Assembly: GCA_002343845.1 (NCBI GenBank)
Contig: DDSQ01000127.1
Span: 1 to 36,883, forward strand
DNA length: 36,883 bases
Direction of reading: 5' to 3'
Origin: Planctomycetes bacterium UBA2386
Lineage (GTDB): Bacteria; Planctomycetota; UBA1135; UBA2386
The position numbers were made by a program, and so were the translations under genes. Below the pieces are notes generated by a model, which saw nothing but the letters and a program-made list of their open reading frames with translations, was not told where the DNA came from and searched no databases. Below are positions 9,818-18,488 of the stretch, piece by piece. Each line of letters opens with the position of its first letter. The first letter of the stretch is position 1.

Positions 9818-10288
9818 TCACGCATCGACGGGCGACACGACGAGACCCGTGCGCGCGAGAACGGTTCGCTCCGCGTCGCGCATGCGTGCGCGCGCACGCG
9901 GCGTCGTGTCGTCGTGACCGAGCACGTGCAACAGCCCGTGGACGACGTACAGCGCCACTTCGGCGCCGACTGCGTGGCCACGTTCGCGCGCGATGCGTGC
10001 TGCCGTCGTGACGCTGACCACCACTTCGGCGCCGTCGTCGAGCGCGAACGACATCACGTCGGTCGGCGTCGGGTCGCCGAGATGCCGTGCGTGCAGGTCC
10101 GCGATCTCGGCATCGTCGGTGAGCAACAACGACACGGACAACGACGGGCGCCGCGCGAACGCGAGCGTGGCCCGCACCACGCGCCGCAGCAGCGGCAGCG
10201 GCGTGCGTGGCCGCCCGCGATCGACGACTTCGAGCCGCAGCGCCGGCAGTCGCACGGCCCGCGCGCCACGCCGGGGCGCCTTCGTCAC
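9818..10288 (-). CDS. ybeY: Endoribonuclease YbeY / rRNA maturation factor, with Asp at the usual third His position
   Basis: YbeY is a zinc-dependent protein in 16S rRNA 3'-end maturation and ribosome quality control. The family core DVMSFALDD is present. The metal motif reads HGLLHVLGHDD, against the usual H-G-x-L-H-L-x-G-Y-D-H. The first two His are kept but the last is Asp, with an extra His two residues earlier. Zinc could still be held with Asp or the shifted His. I chose the GTG at 10288, giving 156 aa and a GTGA overlap with the phoH stop. The open frame upstream is in the phoH coding region. The phoH-ybeY order is the conserved one (ybeZ-ybeY), which supports the assignment. Confidence 0.93.
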   Translation of the reverse strand: MTKAPRRGARAVRLPALRLEVVDRGRPRTPLPLLRRVVRATLAFARRPSLSVSLLLTDDAEIADLHARHLGDPTPTDVMSFALDDGAEVVVSVTTAARIARERGHAVGAEVALYVVHGLLHVLGHDDTTPRARARMRDAERTVLARTGLVVSPVDA

Positions 10289-11265
10289 CGCCCCGGCCGC
10301 GCCGGTCCCGGCGCGGCGTCGTAGGCCGTGACGATGCGGCTGACGACCGCGTGCCGCACGACGTCCACCGTCCCAAGCGTGGCGATGCCGATGCCCTCGA
10401 CCGCCTGCAGCTTGCGCACGGCGTCGGCCAGGCCCGACGCGACGTTGCCGGGCAGGTCGACCTGCGACGGATCTCCCGTCACCACCATGCGCGAACCCTC
10501 GCCAAGGCGGGTCAGGAACATCAACATCTGCGGCACCGTCGTGTTCTGCGCCTCGTCCAGGATCACGAACGCGCGGTTCAGCGTGCGGCCGCGCATGTAG
10601 GCGAGCGGACAGACCTCGACGACCTCGCTCTCGAGCCAACGCACGCGCGTGCGGGGGTCGAGCAGATCCTGCAGCGCGTCGTACATCGGCCGCAGGTACG
10701 GATCGATCTTCTGCTGGAAGTCGCCCGGCAGGAAGCCGAGCTTCTCGCCCGCCTCGACCGCGGGCCGCACGAGCACCAGCCGCCGCACGATGCCGCGCTT
10801 CATCGCCTCGATCGCCTTGGCGACCGCGAGGTAGGTCTTGCCAGTGCCCGCCGGACCGACGCCGAACACGACGTCGTGCTGTTCCATGCACTCGAGGTAC
10901 CGCTGCTGCCCTGGCGTGCGCGCACGCACGTTCGCGCCGCCGTTGCCGACCGGCGATCGCGCCCGGTCGTCTCCCGGCAGCGGCTGGGCCGTCGCATCCT
11001 GGCCCAGCGTCGCGCGCAACCGGCCGGCGACCTCCTGCGTGCTGACGCGCCGGCCGCCACGCAGCATGCCGAGACACTCCTCGAGCACCTGCTGGACCAC
11101 GACCACGTGACCGGCGTCGCCGAGCAGCCGCAGGCTGCCGTCGCGGGCCAGCACGCTCACGCCGTGCAGTTCGCGGATCAGCCGCGCATTGCTGTCGAGC
11201 GGCCCCAGCAGCGTGCGGGCCTCGTCGACGGACTGCAGCGGGATGTGGACGTCAGCATCGGTCAT
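10285..11265 (-). CDS. phoH: PhoH-family ATPase (PhoH/YbeZ)
   Basis: This 326-aa cytosolic P-loop NTPase is thought to act in RNA metabolism with YbeY. The N-terminal KH-like region ([21 protein letters not shown]) precedes the ATPase domain. Walker A is GPAGTGKT (137-144) and Walker B is FVILDEAQN. Other family signatures are [21 protein letters not shown] and [15 protein letters not shown]. The start is the ATG at 11265. It overlaps ybeY by four bases (GTGA). The 121 bases upstream (11266-11386), towards cdsA, hold no gene; a short GCCCG/CGGGC inverted repeat lies there but is too weak to call. Confidence 0.96.
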   Translation of the reverse strand: MTDADVHIPLQSVDEARTLLGPLDSNARLIRELHGVSVLARDGSLRLLGDAGHVVVVQQVLEECLGMLRGGRRVSTQEVAGRLRATLGQDATAQPLPGDDRARSPVGNGGANVRARTPGQQRYLECMEQHDVVFGVGPAGTGKTYLAVAKAIEAMKRGIVRRLVLVRPAVEAGEKLGFLPGDFQQKIDPYLRPMYDALQDLLDPRTRVRWLESEVVEVCPLAYMRGRTLNRAFVILDEAQNTTVPQMLMFLTRLGEGSRMVVTGDPSQVDLPGNVASGLADAVRKLQAVEGIGIATLGTVDVVRHAVVSRIVTAYDAAPGPARPGR

Positions 11266-11386
11266 GCGGAGTGCAGGGCGAGTGTAGCGCCGTACGGGAG
11301 GGTCGATTCATCACTCTGGTCACGACACGGGCCCCGACCACGATCGTGAAGCTGGGCCATCGCCCGGTGGCACGGGCCAACGGACC

Positions 11387-12238
11387 TCACGTCAGCCACA
11401 CCAACGCCAGGAACCACGCGCAGAACGAGAACAGCAGGCTGTCGACCAGGTCGAGCACGCCGCCGTGCGCCGGCAGCAGCCGGGAACTGTCCTTGGCCTT
11501 GCACCGGCGCTTCAGCAGCGACTCGATCAGGTCGCCGGCCTGCGTCGTGAAGTTCAGCACGATGCCCGCCAGCAGGGCTCCCCACCACGGCAGCTCGATC
11601 TGCGGCCGCAGCAGCGGACCCGCGAGCGCCATCGCCACCACGATCGACGCCAGCAGGCTGCCGCCAGCGCCCTCGACGGTCTTGCCGGGGCTGACGTGCG
11701 GGATCAGCTTGCGCCGGCCGAGCAGCCTGCCGACGCAGTAGCCGCCGATGTCGCCGCCCTTGCAGACGAGCACCACGAACAACACCGACGGCAGGTGGCG
11801 CAGGCAGATGCCCATCGCGAGGTAGGTCGGCCAGGCGATCCAGACGAACCCGAGCAGCGACGCCCCCTGCTTCTCGAGCCCGGCGTGCATGTCGTCGCGG
11901 CCGAGCGCGCGCACGGCCATCGGGAACAACAGCAGGAGCGTGCCGAGCACCAGCGGGTAGAGCTCGTGGTCGATCCGCGTCCAGGCGAACAGGAAGGCGC
12001 TCGCGAACAGAGCCACGGACACGACCGGCAGCGAGCGTCGCGACACCGCGAAGCCGCCGTCGCGCAGCATGCCGACGAACTCGAACACGCCGGCGATGCC
12101 GAGCAGCGACAGCAGCCCCGCCGACAGCACGCCCTGCCGCACGCCGAGTGCTTCCGTGGAGTCGAGCCACCAGATGCCGGCGATCGCCGCCAGCATCACC
12201 GGCGTCAGCACCGCGCGCACGCGCAGGTCGTTCGCCAT
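11387..12238 (-). CDS. cdsA: Phosphatidate cytidylyltransferase (CDP-diacylglycerol synthase)
   Basis: This integral inner-membrane enzyme makes CDP-diacylglycerol from phosphatidic acid and CTP for phospholipid synthesis. It is 283 aa with about seven to eight hydrophobic segments. The CdsA signature is complete near the C-terminus: HVSPGKTVEGAGG, then FTTQAGDLIESLLKRRC-KAKDSS, and LPAHGGVLDLVDSLLF with the metal-binding Asp residues. The ATG (12238) shares its A with the uppS TGA (TGATG), so it is translationally coupled. The uppS-cdsA pairing is the classic arrangement seen across bacteria. The start is supported by that overlap. The open frame continues upstream but only antisense to or within uppS. 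Confidence 0.95.
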   Translation of the reverse strand: MANDLRVRAVLTPVMLAAIAGIWWLDSTEALGVRQGVLSAGLLSLLGIAGVFEFVGMLRDGGFAVSRRSLPVVSVALFASAFLFAWTRIDHELYPLVLGTLLLLFPMAVRALGRDDMHAGLEKQGASLLGFVWIAWPTYLAMGICLRHLPSVLFVVLVCKGGDIGGYCVGRLLGRRKLIPHVSPGKTVEGAGGSLLASIVVAMALAGPLLRPQIELPWWGALLAGIVLNFTTQAGDLIESLLKRRCKAKDSSRLLPAHGGVLDLVDSLLFSFCAWFLALVWLT

Positions 12239-12966
12239 CAGGGCACCTTGCCGAACTTGCGGACGCGGGCGCCGTAGTCGCGAAACGCCGCGTGCAGGTG
12301 CTCGGCGCGGAAGTCGGGCCAGCACACCTCGCCGACGTGGATCTCCGCGTAGCTGACCTGCCACAGCAGGAAGTTGCTGATGCGACGCTCGCCGGCCGTG
12401 CGGATCAGCAGGTCGGGATCGGGCAGCTCGGGGTGGTAGAGGGCGGCGTGCAGGGCGCGTTCGTCGATCGCGTCGGGCGAGAGCTCCCCGCGCTGCACCT
12501 TGACCGCGAGCTTCTTCACCGCGTCGACGATCTCCTGGCGGCCGCCGTAGCTGATCGCCAGCGCCAGCCGCATGCCGTCGTTCGCCGCGGTCGCGGCGAT
12601 CGTCGCGTCGAGCAGGTCGAGCACGTCGGGCGCCAGGCGGTCGCGTCGCCCGCTGTGGAGCAGCCGCACGCGGTTCTTCTGCAGCGTCGGCAGCTCCTCG
12701 ACCAGGAACCGCTTCAGCAGCTTGAACAGCAGCGCGATCTCACGCGCCGGGCGCTGCCAGTTCTCCTCGCTGAACGCGTAGAGCACCAGCGCCTCGACGC
12801 CCAGGCGCGCACACTCGGTCACCGTCGTGCGCACGGCGTCGATGCCCCGCTCGTGGCCGCGGATTCGCTCGAGCCCGGCCTGCTTCGCCCAGCGACCGTT
12901 GCCGTCCATGATCACCGCGACGCTGCGCGGCACGACCATTCCGGGGGCTTCGCCGCCCTTCTTCAC
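12238..12966 (-). CDS. uppS: Isoprenyl transferase / undecaprenyl diphosphate synthase
   Basis: This cis-prenyltransferase extends farnesyl diphosphate with IPP to the C55 carrier lipid needed for peptidoglycan and O-antigen. It works at the cytoplasmic membrane face. Family motifs are VAVIMDGNGRWAKQAG (catalytic Asp), RGHERG, LYAFSEENWQRP, ISYGGRQEI and LIRTAGERRISNFLLWQ. I chose the GTG at 12966 (242 aa) because it overlaps the purA TGA as GTGA, as in several neighbours. An ATG at 12939 (MVVPRSVAVIMDG, 233 aa) would also fit and leaves a short N-terminus. It is coupled upstream to purA and downstream to cdsA. Confidence 0.94.
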   Translation of the reverse strand: MKKGGEAPGMVVPRSVAVIMDGNGRWAKQAGLERIRGHERGIDAVRTTVTECARLGVEALVLYAFSEENWQRPAREIALLFKLLKRFLVEELPTLQKNRVRLLHSGRRDRLAPDVLDLLDATIAATAANDGMRLALAISYGGRQEIVDAVKKLAVKVQRGELSPDAIDERALHAALYHPELPDPDLLIRTAGERRISNFLLWQVSYAEIHVGEVCWPDFRAEHLHAAFRDYGARVRKFGKVP

Positions 12967-14231
12967 CGCACGATGACCTGCTGCCGCTCGGGTCCGACCG
13001 AGATGGTGCGCACCGGCAATCCGGTGTGCTGCTCGATCGCCCGCACGTACGCCTGCGCCGTCGCGGGCAGCCGTTCGAACTGGCGCACTTCGCGCAGGTC
13101 CTCGGTGAAGCCGGGCAGCTCGACCAGTTCGGGCGTCGCGGTGTCGAGGTCGAAGGCCGGCAGCTCGGTCGTACGCACGCCATCGGCAAGGCGGTAGGCG
13201 ACCGCGATGCGCAGCGGGAAGCCACGCAGCACGTCGAGGTTGGTCAGCACCAGCTCGGAAGCGCCCGACAGCGCGCCGCTGTAGCGCACCGCGACGGCGT
13301 CGAACCAGCCGCAACGACGCGGCCGTCCGGTCGTCGAACCGAACTCGTTGCCGGCGATGCGCAGGCGGTCGCCGAGCGCGTCCTTCAGCTCGGTCGGGAA
13401 CGGACCCTCGCCGACGCGCGTCGCGTAGGCCTTGGCGATGCCGATGACGCGCAACGCGTGCGGCGGCAGCCCGGTGCCGCTGAAGGCGCCGCCGGTGCTG
13501 GCGTGCGAACTGGTCACGAACGGGTAGGTGCCCTGCTCGACGTCGAGCAGGCAGCCTTGCGCGCCCTCGAGCAGGATGCGCTTGCCGGCGGCGTGCGCCT
13601 GGCGCAGCAACGCGCCGGTGTCGACGATGCCGGCGCGCAGGCGGTCGCCGGCGGCCAGCAGTTCGCGGTGCATCGCCTCGGCATCGATCGGCGCCAGCCC
13701 CGCCGGGCCGAACCACGCGTTCTTCTGCGCGGCGAAGCCCTCGAGCGCCTTCTTCAGCGCGGCCGGGCGCAGCAGGTCGCCCAGCCGCAGGCCGATGCGG
13801 GCGCAGCGGTCGGCGTAGGCCGGGCCGATGCCGCGGCCGGTCGTGCCGATCTTGCCGGCACCACGAGCGCCTTCGGCCCACTGGTCCTGGCGCCGGTGCG
13901 CCTCGAGGATCACGTGCGCCCGTTCGCTGAGCAGCAGGTTCTTGCCGAGCTGCACGGAGAGCCCGCGCTGCTGCAGCTTCTCGATCTCGCTGCACAGGTG
14001 GATCGGGTCGACGACGACGCCGTTGCCGATCACGTTGATCGTGTGGGGATGCACGATGCCGGACGGCACCAGGTGCAGCACGAGCTTGCCGCTCGGCAGG
14101 ACCAGCGTGTGGCCGGCGTTGTGGCCGCCGCCAAAACGAACGACGAAGTCGGTGTCCGCGGCGAGCCAGTCGATGACTTTGCCCTTGCCTTCGTCACCCC
14201 AGAGGATGCCTACGACGCACGTGGTGGGCAT
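12963..14231 (-). CDS. purA: Adenylosuccinate synthetase
   Basis: This enzyme is the GTP-dependent first committed step from IMP to AMP: IMP + Asp + GTP to adenylosuccinate. It is cytosolic and 422 aa, a normal length. Starting MPTTCVVGILWGDEGKGKVID, it carries the P-loop GDEGKGK (12-18) with the catalytic Asp. Then come VRFGGGHNAGHT with the catalytic His, KIGTTGRGIGPAY, ILLEGAQGCLLDVEQGTYPFVTSS, and TTGRPRRCGWFDAVAVRYS. The start ATG at 14231 gives the family N-terminus; upstream codons in the same frame are not conserved-looking. It is the first gene of the coupled purA-uppS-cdsA unit. The 107 bases up to 14339 must contain the divergent promoters for it and for the plus-strand gene, but I see no clear promoter boxes. 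Confidence 0.97.
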   Translation of the reverse strand: MPTTCVVGILWGDEGKGKVIDWLAADTDFVVRFGGGHNAGHTLVLPSGKLVLHLVPSGIVHPHTINVIGNGVVVDPIHLCSEIEKLQQRGLSVQLGKNLLLSERAHVILEAHRRQDQWAEGARGAGKIGTTGRGIGPAYADRCARIGLRLGDLLRPAALKKALEGFAAQKNAWFGPAGLAPIDAEAMHRELLAAGDRLRAGIVDTGALLRQAHAAGKRILLEGAQGCLLDVEQGTYPFVTSSHASTGGAFSGTGLPPHALRVIGIAKAYATRVGEGPFPTELKDALGDRLRIAGNEFGSTTGRPRRCGWFDAVAVRYSGALSGASELVLTNLDVLRGFPLRIAVAYRLADGVRTTELPAFDLDTATPELVELPGFTEDLREVRQFERLPATAQAYVRAIEQHTGLPVRTISVGPERQQVIVR

Positions 14232-14338
14232 GGAATCGGGCTGCAGAAAAGGGCGGCAGCATAGCAGGGGCACCGAGCGGTTCCTCGCCTCGAGTCGCAT
14301 CGCCGATTGCCTCCGTTGCCACACCCTGTAGGTGCACC

Positions 14339-15346
14339 ATGACGACGACGCCCGACGACGACGTGCGCCAACAGGCACTCACCCACCTGAAGGCGTTCAG
14401 CAGCCGCCTGCTGCCGGGGACGATCCGGCGGATCACGACGTGGAAGCGGCTGCCGCGCGCCAGCCGCCCCGAACTCCTGGCCGAGATCCGCCAGGAACTC
14501 GCGATCGACTGCCTGCTGCACGCCGAGGCCATCGTCGCCGCGCCCTCCGAAGAGCGTCACGCCCGCTGGATGCGGCTCGCCGATCGGTTCGCCCATCGTC
14601 AGTTCGTGGCCCGGCCGCGCCTGCCGCCCGCCCCGGCGGCAGCGCCACCGGAGGTCGCCACGGACGTGCCGCCCGAATTCGGCAACGTGCAGACGATGCG
14701 CAACGGGCGCATGAACCTGCGCGAGACCGCCGGCCGTCGCGGCGTGCACGAGCGCGTGTTCCGCCGACAACTCGCCGCCGTCGCCGAACGACTCGGCGCA
14801 GGCAACGAACACCACGCGTTCTGGTGCCGGCGGCTCGGCGAAGCGCTGACCGGGCTGGCGGCCGATCTGCTGCGCGAACGGGCGCCACTCGTGCTGTGGC
14901 CCCGGCCGCGCCGACTTCCGGATCCGGCGGCCCGACTGCTGCGCCTGCGGCGGCTCGTCACGCACTTCCCGATCCGCGCCGCGACGCTGCCCGAGCGCGC
15001 GATCCTGCGGCGGTGGACGAAGCGGCGCCACTTCGACGACGACGCGCCGCGGCGGCTGCTCGCCGACGCCGTGGCCGTGGCACCACAGGACGGCGCCGCC
15101 TGGTTGTGGGCGTGCGAGGCGCACGTCGTCGCGGGCGACCTGCACGCGGCGACGTCGGCGCTGCGCGCTGCGCGCCGGTTCGCCGGGGCCTCCTCGGCGG
15201 CCGTGGTGTTGGCGCGCGCCCGCGTGCTCGAAGCGCGCCATCGCCTGCCGGCGGCGATGGCCCTGCTGGCGCGCGCGGCCCGGCGCTGGCCGCGGCACCG
15301 CCAGCTCGCTGCGATCGTCGCGTCGCTGCCGTTCGCCGGCAGCTGA
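14339..15346 (+). CDS. Unrecognised protein with a possible helix-turn-helix and TPR-like C-terminus
   Basis: This 335-aa protein is soluble, with no signal peptide or membrane segment, and strongly basic (Arg-rich). Residues 10-90 are helical (FSSRLLPGTIRRITTWKRLP and LAEIRQELAIDCLLHAEAI). A Pro/Ala linker (93-112) follows. Residues 126-152 (NLRETAGRRGVHERVFRRQL) have the look of a helix-turn-helix. From ~215 on, paired helices such as LLADAVAVAPQDGAAWLWACEAHV and LHAATSALRAARRFAGAS resemble TPR units. A DNA- or RNA-binding regulator is possible but unproven. An AGGTG at 14330-14334 sits five bases before the ATG and supports this start. It is divergent from purA and convergent with the lipoprotein at 15348-15746, with only one base between the two stops. 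Confidence 0.8.
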   Translation: MTTTPDDDVRQQALTHLKAFSSRLLPGTIRRITTWKRLPRASRPELLAEIRQELAIDCLLHAEAIVAAPSEERHARWMRLADRFAHRQFVARPRLPPAPAAAPPEVATDVPPEFGNVQTMRNGRMNLRETAGRRGVHERVFRRQLAAVAERLGAGNEHHAFWCRRLGEALTGLAADLLRERAPLVLWPRPRRLPDPAARLLRLRRLVTHFPIRAATLPERAILRRWTKRRHFDDDAPRRLLADAVAVAPQDGAAWLWACEAHVVAGDLHAATSALRAARRFAGASSAAVVLARARVLEARHRLPAAMALLARAARRWPRHRQLAAIVASLPFAGS

Positions 15347-15347
15347 G

Positions 15348-15746
15348 TCAGCGCGGCGGCTGCAACGCCGCCTGCAGTGCTGCGGCGAGGTCGCGTTCGG
15401 CGGCGGGATCGCCGCGCGCGACGCTCCACTCCGGCAGGCCGAACCACGGCGTGGCCAGGCGCCGCAGTTCGACGACCACCGCCAGGTCCCCGCCGGACGC
15501 GGCGGCGCGGAACACCGATGCGCGCCGCTCGCCCACCGGCTCGGCGACCGGCGCCCATTCGCTCTGCAGCAGGAACCGCTCGGCATCGGCGACCGCGAGC
15601 GGCCCGAAGGCGCCCTGGATCACCGCGCTGCAGCGGCCGAAAGCATCCGGCGGCAGCGAGCCGTCGACCACCACCGGACAGGGCTCGTACGGACCTGCGG
15701 TGCACGCCGCCAACGCGAGCAGTGCGATCGCGACGCGCTCACGCAC
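15348..15746 (-). CDS. Lipoprotein of unknown function, overlapping the hydantoinase-B gene
   Basis: This 132-aa product starts V(M)RERVAIALLALAAC. It has a basic n-region, a hydrophobic core and the lipobox L-A-A-C with the lipidated Cys at residue 15. The mature part has two more Cys (EPCPVVVDG and GRCSAV), which could form a disulfide. It contains ERFLLQSEWAPVAEPVG and an Ala-rich C-terminal helix. I recognise no family. The GTG start at 15746 lies inside the end of the hydantoinase-B gene (8-base overlap), so the two are probably co-translated. No in-frame ATG gives a signal sequence, so the GTG is favoured. Confidence 0.75.
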   Translation of the reverse strand: MRERVAIALLALAACTAGPYEPCPVVVDGSLPPDAFGRCSAVIQGAFGPLAVADAERFLLQSEWAPVAEPVGERRASVFRAAASGGDLAVVVELRRLATPWFGLPEWSVARGDPAAERDLAAALQAALQPPR

Positions 15747-17310
15747 GGCCGTGCCCTCCGCCGCCGGGCGTGCGCACGACCAGGCGTTGGCCCGGTTCGA
15801 TGCGCAGCGAGGTCTTGGCCGGCAGGGCCACGCGGGCGCCAGAGCGCACCACGTGCAGTTCGCCGGGCCGCCCCCGACCGCCGCCCGCCGCGCCGGGTGG
15901 TGCTGTGCGATGGCGTTCGCCGAGGAACGACACCTGCAGCGGCACCAGCGGCACGAGTTCCTTCTGCAGGCCGTCGCCGCCGCGCCGTGCGCCCGCACCG
16001 CCGCTGCCGCGACGCACCGACAGACCGACGACCCGCACGGGGTAACGCTGCTCGATCTCTTCGATCGGCGTGTTGCGCGTGTTCGTCATGTGCGTCTGGA
16101 TCGCCGCCTGGCCGGCGGCGGTCGGTGCAGCACCGGCCCCACCGGGCAGCGTCTCGTAGCTGGTGAACTCGCTACCGTCCAGTCGGCGGCCGCCGAACGA
16201 GAGGTTGCTCATGGTGCCGGCCGACGCCGCCGGCGCGCGGCCGGGTGCTGCCTGCGCGAGCGCGGCGAACACGACGTCGACGAGGCGCTGGCTGGTCTCG
16301 ACGTTGCCGCCGGCGACGGGTGCTGGCGAACGTGGATCGACGAGCGAGCCCGGTCGCGTGCGCAACCGGATCAGACGGAACAGGCCGTCGTTCGTCGGCA
16401 GCCGATCGGGGCACAGGCAGCGCAGCGCGTAGACGCAGGCCGCCATCACGATGCTGCGGTTGGCGTTGACGCCACCGCGCGCCTCGTCGCTGGTCGCGCG
16501 CCAGTCGAACTCGGCGCTGCCGCCGCGCAAGCGCAGCACCAGGTCGATGGGCAGCGGGCCGTGGCCGAAGCCGTCGTCCTCGAGGCAGTCGCGAGCGTGG
16601 AAGGTGCCGCGCGGCAACTCGCGCAGCATGCTGCGACCCGCCCGTTCGGTGTAGGCGAGCAACTGGTCCTGCACCGCCCGCAGCCGCCGCAGGCCATGTT
16701 CGGCGGCGGCACCGCGCAGCCGCGCGTCGAGGTGTTCGAGGCTCGCCTCCTGGGCGGCGAGGTCGACGAGCCGTTCGCCAGCACCGCGCACGTTGCGCGC
16801 GAACAGCACCGCGAGGTCGCGCTGCCGGACGCCAGCCCGCCGCCAGTACACGGGCGGCAGCACGAGCCCTTCGGCGTGCAGGTCGGCGGCGATCGCCATC
16901 GAACCTGGTGCACTGCCACCCACGTCCGCGTGGTGCGCTCGGTTGACGACGAACCACTCCGGCGCGCGGCGCGAGTCGACGAACACCGGCCGCACCATCG
17001 TCAGGTCGGGCAGGTGCGTGCCGCCGGCGTAGGGATCGTTCAGCAACGCCACGTCGCCCGGAGCCAGCGCCAGGTCGCGACGCACCGCCGCGACCGCATC
17101 GCCCGCGCTGCCGAGGTGCACCGGGATGTGCGCCGCCTGGGCGACGAGGCGCCCGTTGCGATCGAAGATCGCGACCGAGAAGTCGGCGCGCTCGCGGATG
17201 TTCGGGCTGATCGCGCTGCGCTGCAGGCGCACGCCCGCCTCTTCGCAGAAGGCGCTCAGCAGGTGGTGGAACACCTCGAGCCGCACCGGATCGATCGTCG
17301 CCGTCGCCAC
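15739..17310 (-). CDS. Hydantoinase B/oxoprolinase family protein (HyuB-like)
   Basis: This 523-aa protein matches the HyuB/B-subunit family. It begins VRLEVFHHLLSAFCEEAGVRLQRSAISPNIRERADFS, the typical N-terminus (R-L-E-V-F, E-E-x-G, S-x-N-I-x-E-R-x-D-x-S). Then come HIPVHLGS, GDVALLNDPYAGGTHLPD and NRAHHADVGGSAPGSM with conserved metal-site-like His/Asp. The C-terminal glycine-rich LVVRTPGGGGHGRA also fits. Family knowledge: with the A subunit it hydrolyses hydantoins, 5-oxoproline or carboxylates related ketones. No A-subunit gene (hyuA) is in the window, so the substrate is open. The start is GTG at 17310, the only start that keeps the full N-terminal domain. The overlapping lipoprotein gene follows. 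Confidence 0.9.
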   Translation of the reverse strand: MATATIDPVRLEVFHHLLSAFCEEAGVRLQRSAISPNIRERADFSVAIFDRNGRLVAQAAHIPVHLGSAGDAVAAVRRDLALAPGDVALLNDPYAGGTHLPDLTMVRPVFVDSRRAPEWFVVNRAHHADVGGSAPGSMAIAADLHAEGLVLPPVYWRRAGVRQRDLAVLFARNVRGAGERLVDLAAQEASLEHLDARLRGAAAEHGLRRLRAVQDQLLAYTERAGRSMLRELPRGTFHARDCLEDDGFGHGPLPIDLVLRLRGGSAEFDWRATSDEARGGVNANRSIVMAACVYALRCLCPDRLPTNDGLFRLIRLRTRPGSLVDPRSPAPVAGGNVETSQRLVDVVFAALAQAAPGRAPAASAGTMSNLSFGGRRLDGSEFTSYETLPGGAGAAPTAAGQAAIQTHMTNTRNTPIEEIEQRYPVRVVGLSVRRGSGGAGARRGGDGLQKELVPLVPLQVSFLGERHRTAPPGAAGGGRGRPGELHVVRSGARVALPAKTSLRIEPGQRLVVRTPGGGGHGRA

Positions 17311-17365
17311 GCCGCCAATCTGCCGGACGGCGGCGTCCGCCGGAAGCGCGGGCCGGACGAAAGCA

Positions 17366-17400
17366 CACGGCCCCAGTGAGCCGTGCTCACCGGGGCCGTG
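17366..17400 (-). terminator. Strong hairpin terminator after the glycine-rich secreted protein gene
   Basis: A 9-bp outer stem (17366-17374 with 17392-17400), one A-C mismatch, and a 5-bp inner stem GTGAG/CTCAC with a five-base loop. It lies 31 nt after the stop of the gene at 17431. In the minus direction it is followed by GTGCTTTCGT, a partly T-rich stretch. It separates that gene from the hydantoinase-B gene. Confidence 0.6.
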
Positions 17401-17430
17401 GGTTCGACCGGCGCGGTCGGGCGGAGGGGA

Positions 17431-18321
17431 TCAGAGCCCGCCGCCGCCGCCATTGCCGCCGCCGCCACCGTTGCCACCACCGCCGCCGGCGGGGCGACCC
17501 GCTCCACCAGCGTCACCGCCGCGACCGCGCCGCGGCAGCGACTCGCGGATCACGTCGAGCGCCTTCTGCGCGTCGTCGAGCTTGTTCGCCTCGAGCGCCT
17601 TCTTCAGGTTCTCGATGTTGCCCTCGAGCTTCGTCGCGGCCTCTTCCTGGCCGTTCTCCTTCATCATGTTGATCATGCGCGAAGCCCCGCCGAGGCCTTC
17701 CTTGAGCTGCGTGAGTTCCTCGGCCGTCATCTCGGCGACCTTCTTGTTGCCCGACAGAGCGCCCATCAACCCGCCGCGGCGGCCACCAGCGCCACCGGCC
17801 TGACCACCTGCCCCGCGGCCACCCGCGCGGGCGCGCTCGAGCTGTTGCTCGAGCTTCTTGACCTCTTCGGCGTTGCCGTCGGCGCGCGCCTTCTCGATCT
17901 GCTTCTCGAGCTCGGCGACGCGCGCGGCCATGTCGGTCCGGCCACCGGCGCCCCCACCCGCGCGATCGCCGCGGCCTTCGCCGTCAGCGCGCGCCGGGCG
18001 TTCCCCCGCACCGGCCGCCGGAGCGCTCGCGACGTTGCCGAGCAGCTTCTCGTACTTCGCCTTGAAGGCGTCGCGCTCCTTGGTCTTGCCCGTCTGGTCG
18101 AGCAGTCGGAACTGCTGGGTGGCGGCTTCCTTGGCGAGCTTGTGCTCCGGGGCCTTGGCCAGGAACTGCTCGTAGAGGGCCATGGCACCAGCGAAGTCGC
18201 GCTGGCCCTTCTCCAGGTAGAAGGCCTTGTAGAACATCGCCTCCGTTTCGGCGGCGACGGGTTCCTGCGCGGCGAGCGGCAGGGCGAGAGCGAGCAACAG
18301 GGACGCGATACGGATCTTCAT
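17431..18321 (-). CDS. Secreted coiled-coil protein with glycine-rich tail
   Basis: This 296-aa protein starts MKIRIASLLLALALPLAAQE, a clear signal peptide with AQ cleavage. Residues 25-95 (MFYKAFYLEKGQRDFAGAMALYEQF and HKLAKEAATQQFRLL) look like one or two TPR-type helix pairs. Then follow an Arg/Gly-rich linker and a coiled coil (VAELEKQIEKARADGNAEEV onward). A helical segment (LTQLKEGLGGASRMINMM and NIENLKKALEANKLDDAQKA) leads to a tail of repeated G5-N units. A GAGGAA Shine-Dalgarno site five bases before the ATG fixes the start. I recognise no enzyme motif. A periplasmic or surface structural/binding role is only a guess. The hairpin at 17366-17400 ends its transcript. Confidence 0.85.
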   Translation of the reverse strand: MKIRIASLLLALALPLAAQEPVAAETEAMFYKAFYLEKGQRDFAGAMALYEQFLAKAPEHKLAKEAATQQFRLLDQTGKTKERDAFKAKYEKLLGNVASAPAAGAGERPARADGEGRGDRAGGGAGGRTDMAARVAELEKQIEKARADGNAEEVKKLEQQLERARAGGRGAGGQAGGAGGRRGGLMGALSGNKKVAEMTAEELTQLKEGLGGASRMINMMKENGQEEAATKLEGNIENLKKALEANKLDDAQKALDVIRESLPRRGRGGDAGGAGRPAGGGGGNGGGGGNGGGGGL

Positions 18322-18488
18322 GGGTTCCTCGGGGAATGCGGTCGGGTATGGGCCGGTCGCCCACACGGGCACGGCACGGTAGGCGACGGTTACGGTGCCG
18401 ACTCCACTCGCCCACGTAACGGATTGGTAGCGGCGCCACGCCGCCGCCGTGATTGCCCCCGCCAGCGCACTTCTGACGCGGAGGCCCC

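Noticed and set aside
14332..17379. 1015-codon plus-strand open frame spanning the orphan gene, the lipoprotein and hydantoinase-B genes
   Set aside because: It crosses genes on both strands, is Arg/Ala-rich and matches nothing; the frames with recognisable families are the real ones.
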